A stretch of DNA of 64,000 nt from Plectrocnemia conspersa (lineage: Eukaryota; Arthropoda; Insecta; Trichoptera; Polycentropodidae): contig VTFK01000026.1 in the NCBI GenBank assembly GCA_009617715.1, positions 1-64,000 of the forward strand, read 5' to 3'. Below the pieces are notes generated by a model. The model was not told the origin of the DNA. It saw only the letters and a list, made by a program, of their open reading frames with translations, and ran no database searches. Of this stretch, positions 23,780-35,979 are shown one piece after another; position 1 is the first letter of the stretch; each line of letters starts with the position of its first letter. The position numbers and the translations under genes were made by a program.

Positions 23780-24320
23780 AAATACAAATTCAAGGAAAGC
23801 CCCGACGCGATTCGTAACACCGTATCGGCCCTTTTGTCTAATTAATTAAATTTGACAACAAAATTTAATAAAGTATCGAATTTTCGAAAATTTTTGCATA
23901 GCACAAATTTGGAGCACTCTGAGGAATTCCTCGCTCGTCTCAATTTGAAAAATTTTTCTTTTTTAATTAGTCACTTTAAACTTATATACAGCAAACAAGT
24001 TTTAGTATTGAACATCAATACACTTCTTCAGGCTTTCGTCCGAATTTGATTAATCCTTCGGACGTCGAGCCGGGCGAGTGAAATAAAAAATAAACATCGC
24101 GGGCGTTTAATGTTAAATTTTCTTCCGAATCGACCCCTCTTCGACATACGGGAAAATTACTGAGCGCCTAACGAAAATAAATGAGAGCCCGAAGAAGGAT
24201 TGATGTCTTTCCGCTCGAACAGAGATGGAATAAAACTTATTTGAGAAAATGATGAAAAGGAATGTTTAAGCGAGAGAAAACATTCCGCGATGAATAATTC
24301 ACGGCGATACAAGTCGCTAG
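23780..24320. promoter_or_regulatory. GC-richer noncoding block, candidate regulatory
   Basis: Richer in GC than its surroundings, with GACGCGATTCGTAACACCG, GACGTCGAGCCGGGCG and CATCGCGGGCG words. No frame with a recognisable domain. Candidate regulatory block by composition only. Confidence 0.25.
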
Positions 24321-24664
24321 GTAAATATTTGATATACCTACTACGCTTTTCTTACTGTAAAATCATTAAACGCTGACGTTAACTTTTGGACAGACGCAAT
24401 TTTGCGAAAATATTAGCGCTCAAGTTGAGATGAAATATGTTTGTTTATTTTGCTAATATTGCGTTTTCATACACTTAAGAATTCAAAATGAGATGAATAA
24501 ACAACGAAAATAAAATGCGTATTTTATATTAAATAGTGATTCTGATTCTTCAACATAAAAAAAGCTATATATTATATAATATATGGTATATCAGCTAATA
24601 ATATGATTTAAAATCTAAACAAATTTATTGCCATTGCAATATAAAATTATCCACAACAAAAACC
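24321..24664. other. AT-rich gene-free stretch
   Basis: Nothing recognised. Confidence 0.4.
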
Positions 24665-24998
24665 ATAATTTTATTTACTATATCATTTCTTAAAAAAAAT
24701 TGAGCTACTCTATAAAATCTTTGCTAATTTTACAAATTCACAAGTAAATAAAAATTGCTAATTAAAAATATTCAGAAATCTATCATATGTACTTATTTTA
24801 TTATTGCTGTAAATCAATTAGTGCTATATATAATTTTATTTATTAAAACATTTCTAAAAAAAATTTGAGACTTCTCTATTAAAATCGTTGCTAATCTCAC
24901 AAATTCACATGAAAATAAAAATTGCTAATTAAAAATATTAAGATATGTATCATATGTACTTATATCAAGTATTAGTGCTGTAAATTAATTAGGCCTAT
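24665..24998. repeat. 165-bp tandem duplication, two copies
   Basis: Copies at 24665-24829 and 24830-24998. Both begin ATAATTTTATTTA and share AAAAATTGCTAATTAAAAAT and TCATATGTACTTAT. They end in GCTGTAAAT.AATTAG followed by a diverging CCTAT or TGCTAT. The unit is AT-rich and non-coding, with moderate divergence. Confidence 0.85.
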
Positions 24999-26699
24999 AT
25001 GCAAGAAAAATATATTTCTCTAAAATATCATCTTTATATTGAACAGAATCAGAAATATAGCTGCTTCTTGAAATGCTAAAGCTTTACGCTTCCTCGAGAA
25101 ATTCTCGAGAAAAAGCATTACACAGATTTTAAATGCCTCTCACGAGCACGCCAAAAAAATGTAATAAATTAATTTTTATAATTTAAGTCTGAGTACGTCT
25201 TATGTTACATCTTTAAAAATATAGCATATTTTGAATCATTTCAAATAAAATAAAACACTTTTTGCTTCATTAAAAAAACGAGATTCATTTCGAGATAACC
25301 TGATATTAAGATATTAAAATTGCGTTATTTATATTTTTTTGTATTTAATGACCCGTTACGTGTGTATAAAAATAAAAGATCAAAAACATTTATAAAGCCG
25401 TAGACCACGTATAAAAAATCAATATCAATGATTTATTATCGGTGTATGTGCTCGATTATGTCACGCAACACTCAACAAAATATATGAAGACCCCAAGGCA
25501 AGAACATGCTAGGTGAAATAAATATAGTTTTGACACATTTAAACATTTGCACGTTTATGTATTTTTATTTTTATATTAGAAAAAAATAGGGATAATAATC
25601 AAAGTATTGTAAAAATATGTTACTAAATTTAATTTCACCTTTGATACATTAAATCAAATTATAATATATATTGAATATATAATATGTTATACATATTATA
25701 AATTAAATATATATTTTGCGAATTTATTTAATACTGAAAAAAAATATAAAGTGTATTCAATCGATTACAGTCGTTACTCTTGAGGAAGCTCTTAAACAAT
25801 TTTGTCCACTGCGGAAGAAACAATTTAAAGTTTTGCCCATTATTGAAATGACTTTTGAGAATGATGGGCGAACAAAGTAAGAGGGATGTTTCGAAACTCA
25901 TTATTTTAAATTAATTTAAAAATAAATTCTCAACGATAATATACAATAAACATTGCTATTAATATATTTTCAAACGATAATTTGACGCATACATAATTAA
26001 GAAGTTTATTGACGGTACAGTCTTAAAGTCTTATTCAATACACAAAAGACAAGACTGAACAACGGAAAGGATCAGTGTTTCACGATATGCATAATCTTCT
26101 CTCGTAGTATATATACCGATATAAAATAATATGGCAACCCATAAATATTCATAAATCAGGGACCTTTGTTTTAGACGCCAGCAGATGTACTATATTATAC
26201 TAGCTCAGACATAAATATGTTTTCAGAAGATTTTCAGCGTTAATGGAAACCACAGATAAAGCGGATATTGTGTATGGAGGTCATCGTAAAAATTAAGATC
26301 TTCATTAATTAAGATTTTCGGGCGAGACTTAAAACAACGTCGAGATTTTCTTTTGCGTAAATTAGCGTTATAAATTAAGATATACGTATCGTATTTTTTT
26401 AGTTGAGAATTATTATGAACGACCAATACATTTTCGTTAGGCGACGGTTGACCTACATCGACTGCATATTTTCTGATAAATTATGTACATAAATATATTT
26501 GAGCGATACGTAATATTTTTCTCTAATACCTTGTGTGAGTAAAGTTAATCATGGGGTTGATTTATGAACGTCGGAGAATAAATCTTACGTATGTGCGTAC
26601 ATACGCAGAAAAGTCACGGATTACATCAATATATTTTTTTTATTATAAAATATACTGTATAAGGAGAAGTTTAATATTACATAATATAATACTTTAAAG
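24999..26699. other. AT-rich gene-free stretch
   Basis: Nothing coding recognised. A short GC-richer patch lies at about 26220-26420; its minus-strand frame shows no domain. An inverted CGTATGT / ACATACG pair lies near 26588-26606. Confidence 0.45.
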
Positions 26700-27440
26700 A
26701 ACGTACATACATAAAAAAAAAACTTTATGCAAACACCGTAGCATACTTCGGAAATTTCAAGTGGTCGATTGTGGCGAATTGAGTCCTTAGAGGGCACATC
26801 TTGGCGAAAGCGGATGAAAAGGTTGAAATATGCGTATTTCCTTTTTATTCGCATTTGCATAAGGCCGCCAAACAAACAAAAACCTTTAGGAAACTCGTTA
26901 TGGCAAACTGTTGTGACCATGAATAGGCAACAAGACTTTTATTAAACCTCCCCAATCTTCCCTTTGTACGTTGGCGACGATTTTTTAGCTTGCTTGTAAT
27001 CTCGCTCAGTACATAATATTTTCGTATAAATAAAGTGTCGCGTCTCATTATAATAAAAAATATGAATAATTGTCGGACTTGAGCGTGCGGCCCATAAATT
27101 TACACGGCGACAATATCTCGGCGAGAAAGTGCGAAAAAGGAAAAGTGGAGCCGATTTTATAAATTTGGAAACGCGCAAACTTTTCCGCGCGATTTTCGCC
27201 AACGGGACGCAGGAAAATTCACATCGCTTTACATAAATTTGCAGAGACGTTTGCGAAAAAGTTTTTTTTCCTCAACTTCTAACTAGGCAAGGTTCCACCC
27301 TCGCCACCCTCTTATAAAGCAATTCCTTTTCCTGCTAAACACATAACGTCCGATGCACGAAATCGCTGCCGAATATACAGCCAAACTTTGAAGACACTTC
27401 AGAATACAACTTCTCCATACCCCAAACGAGCTTAATTGTC
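26700..27440. promoter_or_regulatory. GC-richer noncoding block, candidate regulatory
   Basis: An extended GC-richer block with GGGCACATCTTGGCG, GTGCGGCCCATAAAT and CGGCGACAATATC words. Minus-strand frames overlap one another in it (26621-26920, 26845-27048, 26942-27202), without recognisable domains. Mutual overlap in different frames argues against coding. Confidence 0.3.
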
Positions 27441-27964
27441 TTCACCTTTATATCATTATATATTCATGAGATTTCATTTATAATACACTACACTCAAATA
27501 TAAAATTCAGGACGCTGCTTACCATGTAGATGAAATATATGACCGCTTTGGATTGCCTTGCTGAAAGGAAGAATCAAGAAAATCTCACCATCTAAAAAAT
27601 ATATTCTATTTATTATTAATTTAACAAGTAAAAATCACTTTTTATAGCTTCCTATATTTAATACGAAAATATGTTTTGAAAAGTCGTTTATTTGTTACTC
27701 AATAGTGCAACGTTCCATAAAAAAATGGGTTCGATAAAGTAAATAGAAAAGTTTCAACTGGCTGTACAGAAACTATTGCGTTTGAAACTCAAAAAAAGTT
27801 CAATGTATGTTTTTATATATATCATACTAATGCATTCATTTTTTTTTAATTATACAATTTTAACCAGGAATCATAATATTGAGTAAAAAATATTTTGCAG
27901 ACATCGGACGTTGCAAATATATTCTCATTTTATTAGTTTGATTCGATATTACTACAATATTTAA
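27441..27964. other. AT-rich gene-free stretch
   Basis: Nothing recognised. Confidence 0.4.
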
Positions 27965-28035
27965 GTTCGGAATAGCGTATTCTGCAAGATCTAGACTCGT
28001 AACATAAAGGTTGTGAGCTCTAGTCACGGTAGTAT
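27965..28035 (+). repeat. tRNA-derived SINE-like relic, head 1
   Basis: TAGCGTATTCTGC (from about 27973) resembles a polymerase III A box. GAGCTCTAGTC (28015-28025) resembles a B box and is flanked by complementary GTGA and TCAC as in a T arm. Between them CTAGACTCGTAACATAAAGG follows the layout of a tRNA anticodon arm. Mismatches are too many for a working tRNA gene, so it is read as a decayed SINE head or tRNA pseudogene. Confidence 0.4.
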
Positions 28036-28185
28036 ACTCAATTAGTATTTATAAAAATGCGCTATTATTAAAAACTGGCCAAGCTACAAAGTGACAACTA
28101 TTTATAATAATTTAAAATACACCTAATGATTTATTATTATTTATATAGATGTCACAGATTCTCAAATTGAAAAGTCTGGTAGTCT

Positions 28186-28252
28186 AATTGACTTACCCAG
28201 TTGGTACAGATTTATCTCCTATTGTAACGCATTGGGCTTCAACCGACTAGGT
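28186..28252 (+). repeat. tRNA-derived SINE-like relic, head 2
   Basis: TTACCCAGTTGGTAC (28193-28207) is a good A-box match. CTCCTATTGTAACGCATTGG occupies the anticodon-arm position, and GGGCTTCAACCG (28234-28245) the B-box position, at a normal A-to-B distance. The T arm does not pair perfectly. It lies about 210 bp downstream of a similar relic in the same orientation, so the two may be parts of a dimeric SINE or two insertions. Confidence 0.45.
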
Positions 28253-28379
28253 TATAACGAAAAATTATTTCTATCTAAAAATGTTTATTTCTGATTGAAG
28301 ATCAAGTTTTTTGTTAATAATTGATATTGAGCAACAATCGAGATCGCTCACGTACGTATGGTATACATTTTTCCGAAGG

Positions 28380-28605
28380 ATCTAGTGTCTTCAAAACTCT
28401 CAATTTAGGACGTCGAGCTAGACCAAGGTGTGACGTGAAGCAAAAAGCGGTTGCTTCTTCGATCTTCGATGGTATAAAGTTGCTCGACCTTCTATTAAAT
28501 TAGAGTTTATAAAAACTCAGCGATTCCAGTGTGTTATCTGGATAAAGCTTCTACATACAAGCGGCCTCTCCTGAGGTAAATTTAGGGCTCGCCTACTTTT
28601 GTTGC
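28380..28605 (-). repeat. LTR-like dispersed repeat family C, copy 2 (minus)
   Basis: Read on the minus strand it starts AACAAAAGTAGGCGAGCCC, followed by CCTCAGG. It continues with CGAAGATCGAAGAAGCAACC, GCTTCACGTCA, CTAGCTCGACGTCC and GAGAGTTTTGAAGACACTAG, paralleling copies at 13.8 and 37.7 kb. The 60-codon plus-strand frame at 28321-28503 overlaps it antisense and is not considered a gene. The copy is diverged and has lost a clear AATAAA. Confidence 0.65.
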
Positions 28606-30059
28606 CATGACTAAATACATTTGTGAGTCATCACCTGCGTTAGAATAGCAGATGAGATTGAACAATTGCAATGCAAATCCTCTCGAGCTTTATTATAAAG
28701 CTTGATGTTTGTTGTGCAATTCCTATGATTTATGACCAGGTAATTTTTGCAGTAAATCAATTATTTTATAGTAATAATATTTTTGAATCTCCTGGTATGT
28801 TAAAAAAGACAACTGACCTGCCGTTTTTTTTGGCTTAATACCGTATTACTTAGATTCTCACGCTCGTGCGTAAATATAACTTAAACTTAAATAATTTTTT
28901 GCCAGTATTACAGATTTGAGAGCTGCCATTGTATGTAAGTATGCCTGCTGTCTTTGTTTTAAAACTGTTGGTTTCTCACGATCAAAAATTACATAATTTG
29001 AATTCGGTGGTCAAATTAAGTAACCCGACAAAGACATGTTACTCTGAAGTTTTACAAACTAACTCAATGAAATAAATGATAATTATATTATAAGAGTCAC
29101 GGGAATTAATTTATGAAAAGATTTTTCGTTAGTTTATCGAAGCATTTAAAATTAATTAGTGAAAATCATTAGCTTATATGTGAAGATATGGATAATAAAC
29201 AAGCATCTTTGTTGTTTCGCAATAAAATTACATATATGGCACGGAAAAGTCCTACTTAGATTGATTGAATTACGAGAAAAACTTTCAAAGCCATATATGT
29301 ATATACACCTAATGTTTCTTCTTGAGAATTACTCGAAAAAATATCAAATCAAGAATTCTCTTTAATGAAATTAATTTTTTTGAGTAAGTATTAAATGCCA
29401 TAACACTATTACTGTCATATACATAGTAGCCATATTTTAAAAAATAATATATGGAAAAAAATCATGCATTACTTATTCATTATCAAAAATAATTTAAAAA
29501 TTATAATATATTATTTCTTGTGAAATTTGAAGGTCTTATAAATTTTTTTTGTATAATTTAAATTTATACGACTATTTTTGAATGATGTAAATATAACCGC
29601 TGTAATTTTGAAAATAAATAATTGTTTTAATCCACCAAATTTACAGCAATATTTCAATAAAAATGTCAAATCTAGAATTAACCACTGCCCTGGAAAAATG
29701 AAAATCATCGAGAAATCAGAATTTATAAATACACCATAAAAAATTTCATTGTCAAATTTTTCAGATATATTTTTTTTAGATGATCGGTATTCAAAATATT
29801 ATTTAATTTATAACTATAATACAAATGAACCAATTTTTGTATTTTTTTTTTAATAAATCGAACATTGATAATAAGTAGATTTCAATTGGAGTGCTACAAA
29901 GCTTTGAAGAACAGCGTAAGATTAGGTTTTATAGAACAATTATGTAATAAAATATTCAATGCTGTTATAGTACATATATCAGAAGCGATATTTCAACTCG
30001 CAACGGTTATAAATCAAGGTATATTTTTCAAGGATAAACAATGCAGATTCGATACGTTA
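28606..30059. other. AT-rich gene-free stretch
   Basis: Nothing coding recognised. Short AT-rich frames here lack domains. Confidence 0.4.
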
Positions 30060-30670
30060 TTTAAATAAACGCCTTGGCCGCAAACGCCGCCGTAACTCAG
30101 AGCGCGAAACGGGATAATGGACGCGAGATAATCGATGGGAAACGGAGGGTAGCACGAGTGGAAAACATTGTGTAATTCCTGGAGGATTCATAAAAGTAAA
30201 TGCGCTGGAAGAATATGATAATTTTATCGCGGAAGCATTATTACGGGGGAATTGCCGAGCTCGCGCCGGTCTCTATGCAGCCGCGGCGAAATATCGTATT
30301 AGCCCAATCCGAAGATGGTCGATAAACTTTGATAGTTATGCCTCGAGACGTTAGCCTCCAAATTCCGGCGATCGGTTACGCATACGGAAACACGCCTCTA
30401 ATGCGGCCGCAGAATGCTTCCGGTTTTGTGCCGTAAGCGGCCTGGGAAACTTGGTGAACAATTGCCATGTGACACATAGAGCTTTAAGATCGTATTCAGT
30501 TGTGTTTGATGATAGTACGACAAGGTATTGAATTAGTTGTGCTTTTGTACAAGGGGATACCTTTGTGCATTTCTGGCACATGTGGTTACAATGGATGTGT
30601 GAGAAGAAAGTATCATCAGATGCCTTGACACTTACCAGGTGATATTTCAGAAGGCGCGACATTACTCATA
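30060..30670. promoter_or_regulatory. GC-richer noncoding block, candidate regulatory
   Basis: Distinctly GC-rich, with CCTTGGCCGCAAACGCCGCC, GAGCTCGCGCCGG and GCAGCCGCGGCG words and a TTTATCG word. The 103-codon minus-strand frame at 30351-30662 covers its right half; its composition is unremarkable, with no recognised domain. A small unrecognised exon cannot be excluded. Confidence 0.3.
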
Positions 30671-32399
30671 TTAATGCATTAAATTAAGATATTAAAAATT
30701 TTATAACTCATCTCTTACTATGCATTAAAAATTGCGACTCATTTAGAGCTGCTTTAAAATATCTTCCATGGATTTTTTTAAGACGATTGTACCAAAGATG
30801 TGATGAAGAGCTAAATCATTTTTTTTTATGAACATTTTAAGCATTAAATGGCAATTTTATTATTCAAGAAGCTACATATATGTATATATATTTATATGTG
30901 AATCTGGATTATACAATATCTAAGAATCGCAATCAGTAAAAGGTGATTTATATTTTTAGCGTTTTTAATGCGATATTTATTTTATAGAAAAAAACATTAA
31001 TCAAATGTAGTGGTTTCTCGTGTTGAATATTTGATTATTATATAAATAAATAGTTTTGAGTCAAAAATCAATATTTATTAGTTGTATGTTTATTGTAAAC
31101 AAAGTTAAGTAACATACCTAAAACGTGAGAGAAATATATGGATTATTACTATAACACAAGATTAAAAATCTACACAAAAATAAAATTAATAAAACAGATT
31201 CATAAATGCAAGGTTCATTATTAAATAATACACTGCAAAACATAAACCAAGTTAGCACTTTAAAAGCTTAATGTTAAATTTAATACATAAATGAATATGA
31301 AAGATCTGTATACATATATAATTTAATAAAAGCTACAAAGACTGAATTATAGGTGTGTTTTCAGTCGGTCTTATTATATTATGAATATTATTTATTATTA
31401 ATACAAAGGAAAGGAAAATTTATTTTATTATTAAAATATTATTTCGTTGTTAGAACATAGTGGTAATGGAATGCTTAAGTAATTTGCGGGCTCTAACAGA
31501 CTTAGAGGAAATGTCTCATTAATTTATCTCAAATGGGAAAACTTGATTTAGAATTTATCGACCGTAAGCGAGTACTAGCACACATATCAAATTTAAATAT
31601 AATCTACCATCTTAGAGAGCTTTTTTACTATTTTCTGTTACTAGATTGTATTGCGTTAATCCATCTTTGCAATTAAAAGAATATCTACGTAAAGTGAAAA
31701 TTTCCTACATAAAAAAAATATTTTTTATATTGCATTTTCCTTTACATTTTTTTAAATTAATCAGTGTATAAATAATTAATTAATACTGAAAAACCGCAAC
31801 CTAAATGAAGGTCAAAGAGCGAGTATTATTTTATTGAATTTGCGAGGGTTGAATTAAGACCGCCTGTAAACGAATTAATTGTTTACGTCATGCTGCCTAA
31901 AATACGTTCAAACGATTCAGTGAATATGATACTTGTAAATCTAAACCAGGAATTGGAAGAAAACAAATTACGACTGTCTAGGGAGATTGCATCACAGCGA
32001 GACTAAATGTGATTTTAAAGCCGACTGAATTAAATCATTTCATAAGTATAAGGCGGATTCAGTTGTTGGAAAGCTCTACTTTAAGACGAGTAAAAAGTAT
32101 TACAAATTTAGTTTATCATTAGGCTTACACGTATTTTTTTATTATCTTATAAATAAAATATTGTTGAACAATTAGTCTAATTGAATCTTTTTAAATAAAT
32201 ATATTTTTGACTAAAGTTGTATAATATGGTACAACATTCATATATACAATAAAATTTATATTGATAAATATGTTTCTGGTTATTTTAATTATTATGCATA
32301 TTTTATATGTATATATATTTATTTATAAATAGTGGAATAGAACAAAAAATGGAATAAAACGATAAACCGTTTATAGGATTGTGGTTTAATATTAGACAC
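30671..32399. other. AT-rich gene-free stretch
   Basis: Nothing coding recognised. A slightly GC-richer patch lies at 31800-32090. Confidence 0.4.
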
Positions 32400-32900
32400 A
32401 CAAAACGAGCGCGTTAAATTTTATCGTTCCGCTTCGAACAGCTTCGAATAACGTCCGTTCGGTTTAGAACACAACGCCTCAATGGCATAGTAGTAAAATA
32501 AGAAGCAGAAGCTGGCGTATACTATAAAGCCGCAAAAGTTGACACGGAAGGGGCGTGATGGAAATAGACTGCGGGTGGAGAAGACCTGAAGGGTGAGCGA
32601 CGTCAAACTACGCTACATGGTCTCATTTCCTTTCACAAAAGCCGTACACACCGTACGCTAATGTGAACACTTCAATGCTGCGAGGACCAGGAAGGAGTGG
32701 GATGAGGCGGTGGGGAGGCATCAGCATTCACGTTGACGATCAATGGAGGCACACGAGGACCTCGAAGAAGACATGGCGCCTTGTGGGCGGTTAGTATTAT
32801 TTTAAATGCCACCCAGACAAACAGCTCGCAGGTTTATCCTCGATATATCAACTCCTTTGAGTGCCTTACTTCACAGTAGTAAACTTACTAGGGAAAGGAG
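32400..32900. promoter_or_regulatory. GC-richer noncoding block, candidate regulatory
   Basis: GC-rich, with GCGGTGGGGAGGCATCAGC and GGACCTCGAAGAAG words. A 30-codon plus-strand frame from ATG at about 32702 and a 61-codon minus-strand frame at 32421-32606 show no recognised domain. Confidence 0.3.
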
Positions 32901-33159
32901 CATATTATTATTTCCTCCGAGATATATGATATATTGTATTTAAAATTCAATAAAGTAGAATAAGCAAAACAGTATTTAGTCTACCTGTTGCATATACTAT
33001 TTACAAAATAAATCATTAAATTTTTATATATTATACTCGACTATAAATTTATATAATATAAGATTAAAATAATCGCTTCATACGTCAAATGAAAACCATG
33101 TAAGAATTTTGGAGCTTTTAAGTAGATTTATTATGTATGTTTTACATAAAAAAACTTGC

Positions 33160-33670
33160 GCTCTTGTGATACATCACCTGTGAGATGAATTCTTAGCAAC
33201 ACCGCAACACTTCAAGGCGCTTACATTAATATCAATTTAAATAAGATTTCATTTTCAAAATTAGTGTCTCTCTTGGGTGAGTTAAAGTTCACGTTCTCGA
33301 GTAGTGAACTCGCCGGAATTAATATTCATACTTTACACAAATGGGAACACGAACTGAATACCAACTCTCATTATGAGAGCATTTTCGAACGTGGTGTTTT
33401 CCATTGCTTCAGAAAATAAATATTACGACTTTTTTTCCGATCGGCGTAATATAATCTTATAACCCTTCTACGGCGTATTGAGATATTTGAGAATATGGTA
33501 GAATTGTTTCAAAGCTAGAAGAAGCTTTGAAACAATTCGTTAACGAGCGCACCCAACGTGAGACGTGAGAAATTTGCGCAGGTCTTTTCGTTCCACTATT
33601 CCTAATTACAACTCGTCCAATTAGATTCGTTTCTCCCCAGTCGAACCCTAAGAAAATCACAAAAGTGACA
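33160..33670. promoter_or_regulatory. GC-richer block with a perfect hairpin
   Basis: Moderately GC-richer than its flanks. It holds the perfect 16-bp hairpin listed separately and CGTTCTCGAGTAG-type words near 33293. The minus-strand frame at 33457-33660 has no recognised domain. Confidence 0.25.
33501..33538. other. Perfect 16-bp hairpin
   Basis: The arms GAATTGTTTCAAAGCT (33501-33516) and AGCTTTGAAACAATTC (33523-33538) are perfectly complementary around a six-base loop. The stem is shorter than a typical insect microRNA precursor and no known microRNA seed was recognised. It is not followed by a T run suggesting termination. Confidence 0.8.
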
Positions 33671-34139
33671 CAAACTATTTAAAGCATTGGTATTAATGAA
33701 GTTTTATATACCTACATACACATGTATATAATTAGTGCCAGCTTTTAGAATTGAGAGAATCTGTACAAAATATGTTCGATACAAGTTTATGTAAAAATTC
33801 AATTAGAATATTTATAATCTAACTAGTTTCGGTACACGTATTAATTTTAAGTTTTATGTATTTTTACACATGGAAAATATAAATCCATAAAAATATTTAT
33901 GAAGTGCTATATTTTTTTTGTATTTTATAAGAACTAAACTGTTCTAAGTCACGATGCATAAAAATAATGTTTTTTTACATTAAATATGTTAATATCTATG
34001 AATGTACATAAATATTAAATAATTCTTGTACCAAACAATCAAATTGCAAAGAACTTATCCTATTTTATTTTAAATATTTGTAGCTACACAACAAAAAAAA
34101 TTGACACATCTTTAGCAATAAATTAAAAATAATTTTTTA
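33671..34139. other. AT-rich gene-free stretch
   Basis: Nothing recognised. Confidence 0.4.
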
Positions 34140-34250
34140 CTTTAATTTATGAATTTTTGACTTCTGAGAGAGATAATTGTTTTTTGCGCTCTCCTAATGA
34201 TCAAAATTTGGTTTGAATATACTTTAATCAGCCTTCTTATATGAGAAGTA
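34140..34250 (+). repeat. Dispersed repeat family B, copy 2
   Basis: ACTTCTGAGAG..ATAATTG, TTTTGCG.TCTCCTA and GGTTTGAATATACTTTAATC match the segment at 54783-54875 and, on the minus strand, 11400-11470. It ends just before the 1-kb TIR element. Probably a fragment of a hAT-like element. Confidence 0.6.
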
Positions 34251-34271
34251 CATATTAATATCGGTAATGTC

Positions 34272-35279
34272 TGCACTACACTCTCTGGAAGTAGGCCAAG
34301 GTTGGCCAAGAACAGAGAATATAGAGGGTTAATTCGGGGTTACTTCAGTCGAGTTCAGTTCTGCCCGCTCTAAAATCTCTAGGAAATTGTCCGAGGTTAC
34401 CAAGAACGAGAGGTAAAGTGGGGGTAATGGGGGTGAACATTATCGGCAAACGGACCGAAGTCGGAGCTGCTCTTTAGAGCGCGAGCGGTGAGATACTTCC
34501 CCTATCGCTCTTTCGCGTGTTAAGTGACGAGAGTGAAAGAGATAATGATATGGTTTTTCGCAAACTGAGATAGAACGAGTAATTCGGTTCAATTTCAGTA
34601 TGGTCAACACGTATGACGAGCGCTGCATCGTGGTCACGTGGTCAATTTATAATACCACATGCTTATCGGGGACTTCAACAGACTCTTACTGACACCTTTG
34701 AATATTTTAGGGCACCAGAAAGGATTAATTATATTTTTGATAGTATATTCTTCTAACAAATATCGTTATCATATTTTTTTTCATATAAAATTAAATAATT
34801 AAAAAAGAATTAGTGGTACTTGATTTTGTTAAAAAAAATCGTTTCGAATATCCTTATGTATTTTCCTATATCGGTTTATATAAATGTCACACCATAAAGA
34901 ATTCTTATTTAGAATCGATGGCGACTAATTTTAAGATAGTCACACATGTGGTGTTCGTATTCTGAAATATAATTTTTATGTCGTATGGCATTTTGCAAAA
35001 GCCGACAAAGATTTTGCGTAAATTGAATATTTACGATTGAAAAATTTTCACTGATATTTTATTAGTGAGTGCCCACACAATTTTTTATAATTATCAGTAG
35101 CGTAATTTTAATAATATGACAATTTAAAAATTGCGATTATTTGGCATTTTTTTCGATCGCGCGCAAATATGCCAGCTGTACCTGACAGCATCTGCCGTGC
35201 GGACAACATTCACGACCGCCGTCCGAACTGTGACTTCAGTTGAACTTCGGTTCGGACAACTTCCAGAGAGTGTAGTGCA
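34272..35279. mobile_element. Non-autonomous DNA transposon with perfect 21-bp TIRs, family unassigned
   Basis: Perfect 21-bp terminal inverted repeats at 34272-34292 (TGCACTACACTCTC, then TGGAAGT) and 35259-35279 enclose 1008 bp. Next to the right TIR the interior has CTTCAGTTGAACTTCGG, and near the left end CTTCAGTCGAGTTCAG, hinting that looser inverted similarity continues inward. The interior is mostly AT-rich with a GC-rich left part and has no transposase domain; the minus-strand frame at 34440-34637 is not recognised. No exact 2-, 4-, 5- or 8-bp target duplication was found at these borders, so the exact ends or superfamily stay open. Confidence 0.75.
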
Positions 35280-35287
35280 AGCATAAG

Positions 35288-35324
35288 GATAGCTATCATA
35301 TATTTTTAAAATATGATAGCTATC
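35288..35324. repeat. Perfect 14-bp hairpin beside the TIR element
   Basis: GATAGCTATCATAT (35288-35301) and ATATGATAGCTATC (35311-35324) are perfect inverted repeats around nine bases, starting nine bases outside the TIR element. Each arm contains the smaller palindrome GATAGCTATC. It may be a separate small insertion or a footprint. Confidence 0.8.
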
Positions 35325-35979
35325 TTTACCGATTAATTGTGCAGTTGGTTAAAACCCACAATAATAAATTGGAAAATGGCTGTCAAAAATGGCCTTCAAA
35401 TATAAATAGTCAGGTAAATGACTATGCAAAAATAGTATTTTTGTAAACTAATGTTCAAAATTTCATAATAATAGACATTTGCGCTTTAAAAAGTTCATGC
35501 TTAAACAAAGTATATCCATCTTCACTATTTTTTTCCGCAAACGTAAGTAGATTTTACGTTGTTTTAATATTTTAAATAAACGCGTAAACAATACATTAAG
35601 TAATTGTGAAATAATTTAATATAACCTAGACAATCCTACAACTATAATAACTCATTTTAAGCTTAAATTATTTACAGCTTTTACATTTAATATTATTTTA
35701 ATTAATATTAAAGTCACAATGTTATATCATAAAACTCATAAACCTTCAACTAGAACGATTGTTATAATTCCTATTTAAATACTGCAGAATATGTTTTATT
35801 TAAATATTTAGAAAGATCCAGTACCGAAATCGCATAAAATATTTTATATTTAAGTCAACTAATTGGTAATCAAGCATTTTTGGCTTTTAATTATTGTATA
35901 TGTATATGTATATCAAATGCAAGTATTTTCTTTGATCTGCTACAAAAAAAAACACAGCCATCGTTAAGGGATGCTGAAA
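35325..35979. other. AT-rich gene-free stretch
   Basis: Nothing recognised. Confidence 0.4.

Noticed and set aside
24665..24998. Tandem duplication as a CRISPR or satellite array
   Set aside because: Only two long, diverged copies without spacers; a simple tandem duplication in eukaryotic DNA.
28321..28503. 60-codon plus-strand frame
   Set aside because: Antisense over the minus-strand LTR-like repeat; not shared by the other copies.
30351..30662. 103-codon minus-strand frame with several Cys and His
   Set aside because: The Cys and His spacing does not match any zinc-binding pattern I can name; no supporting context.
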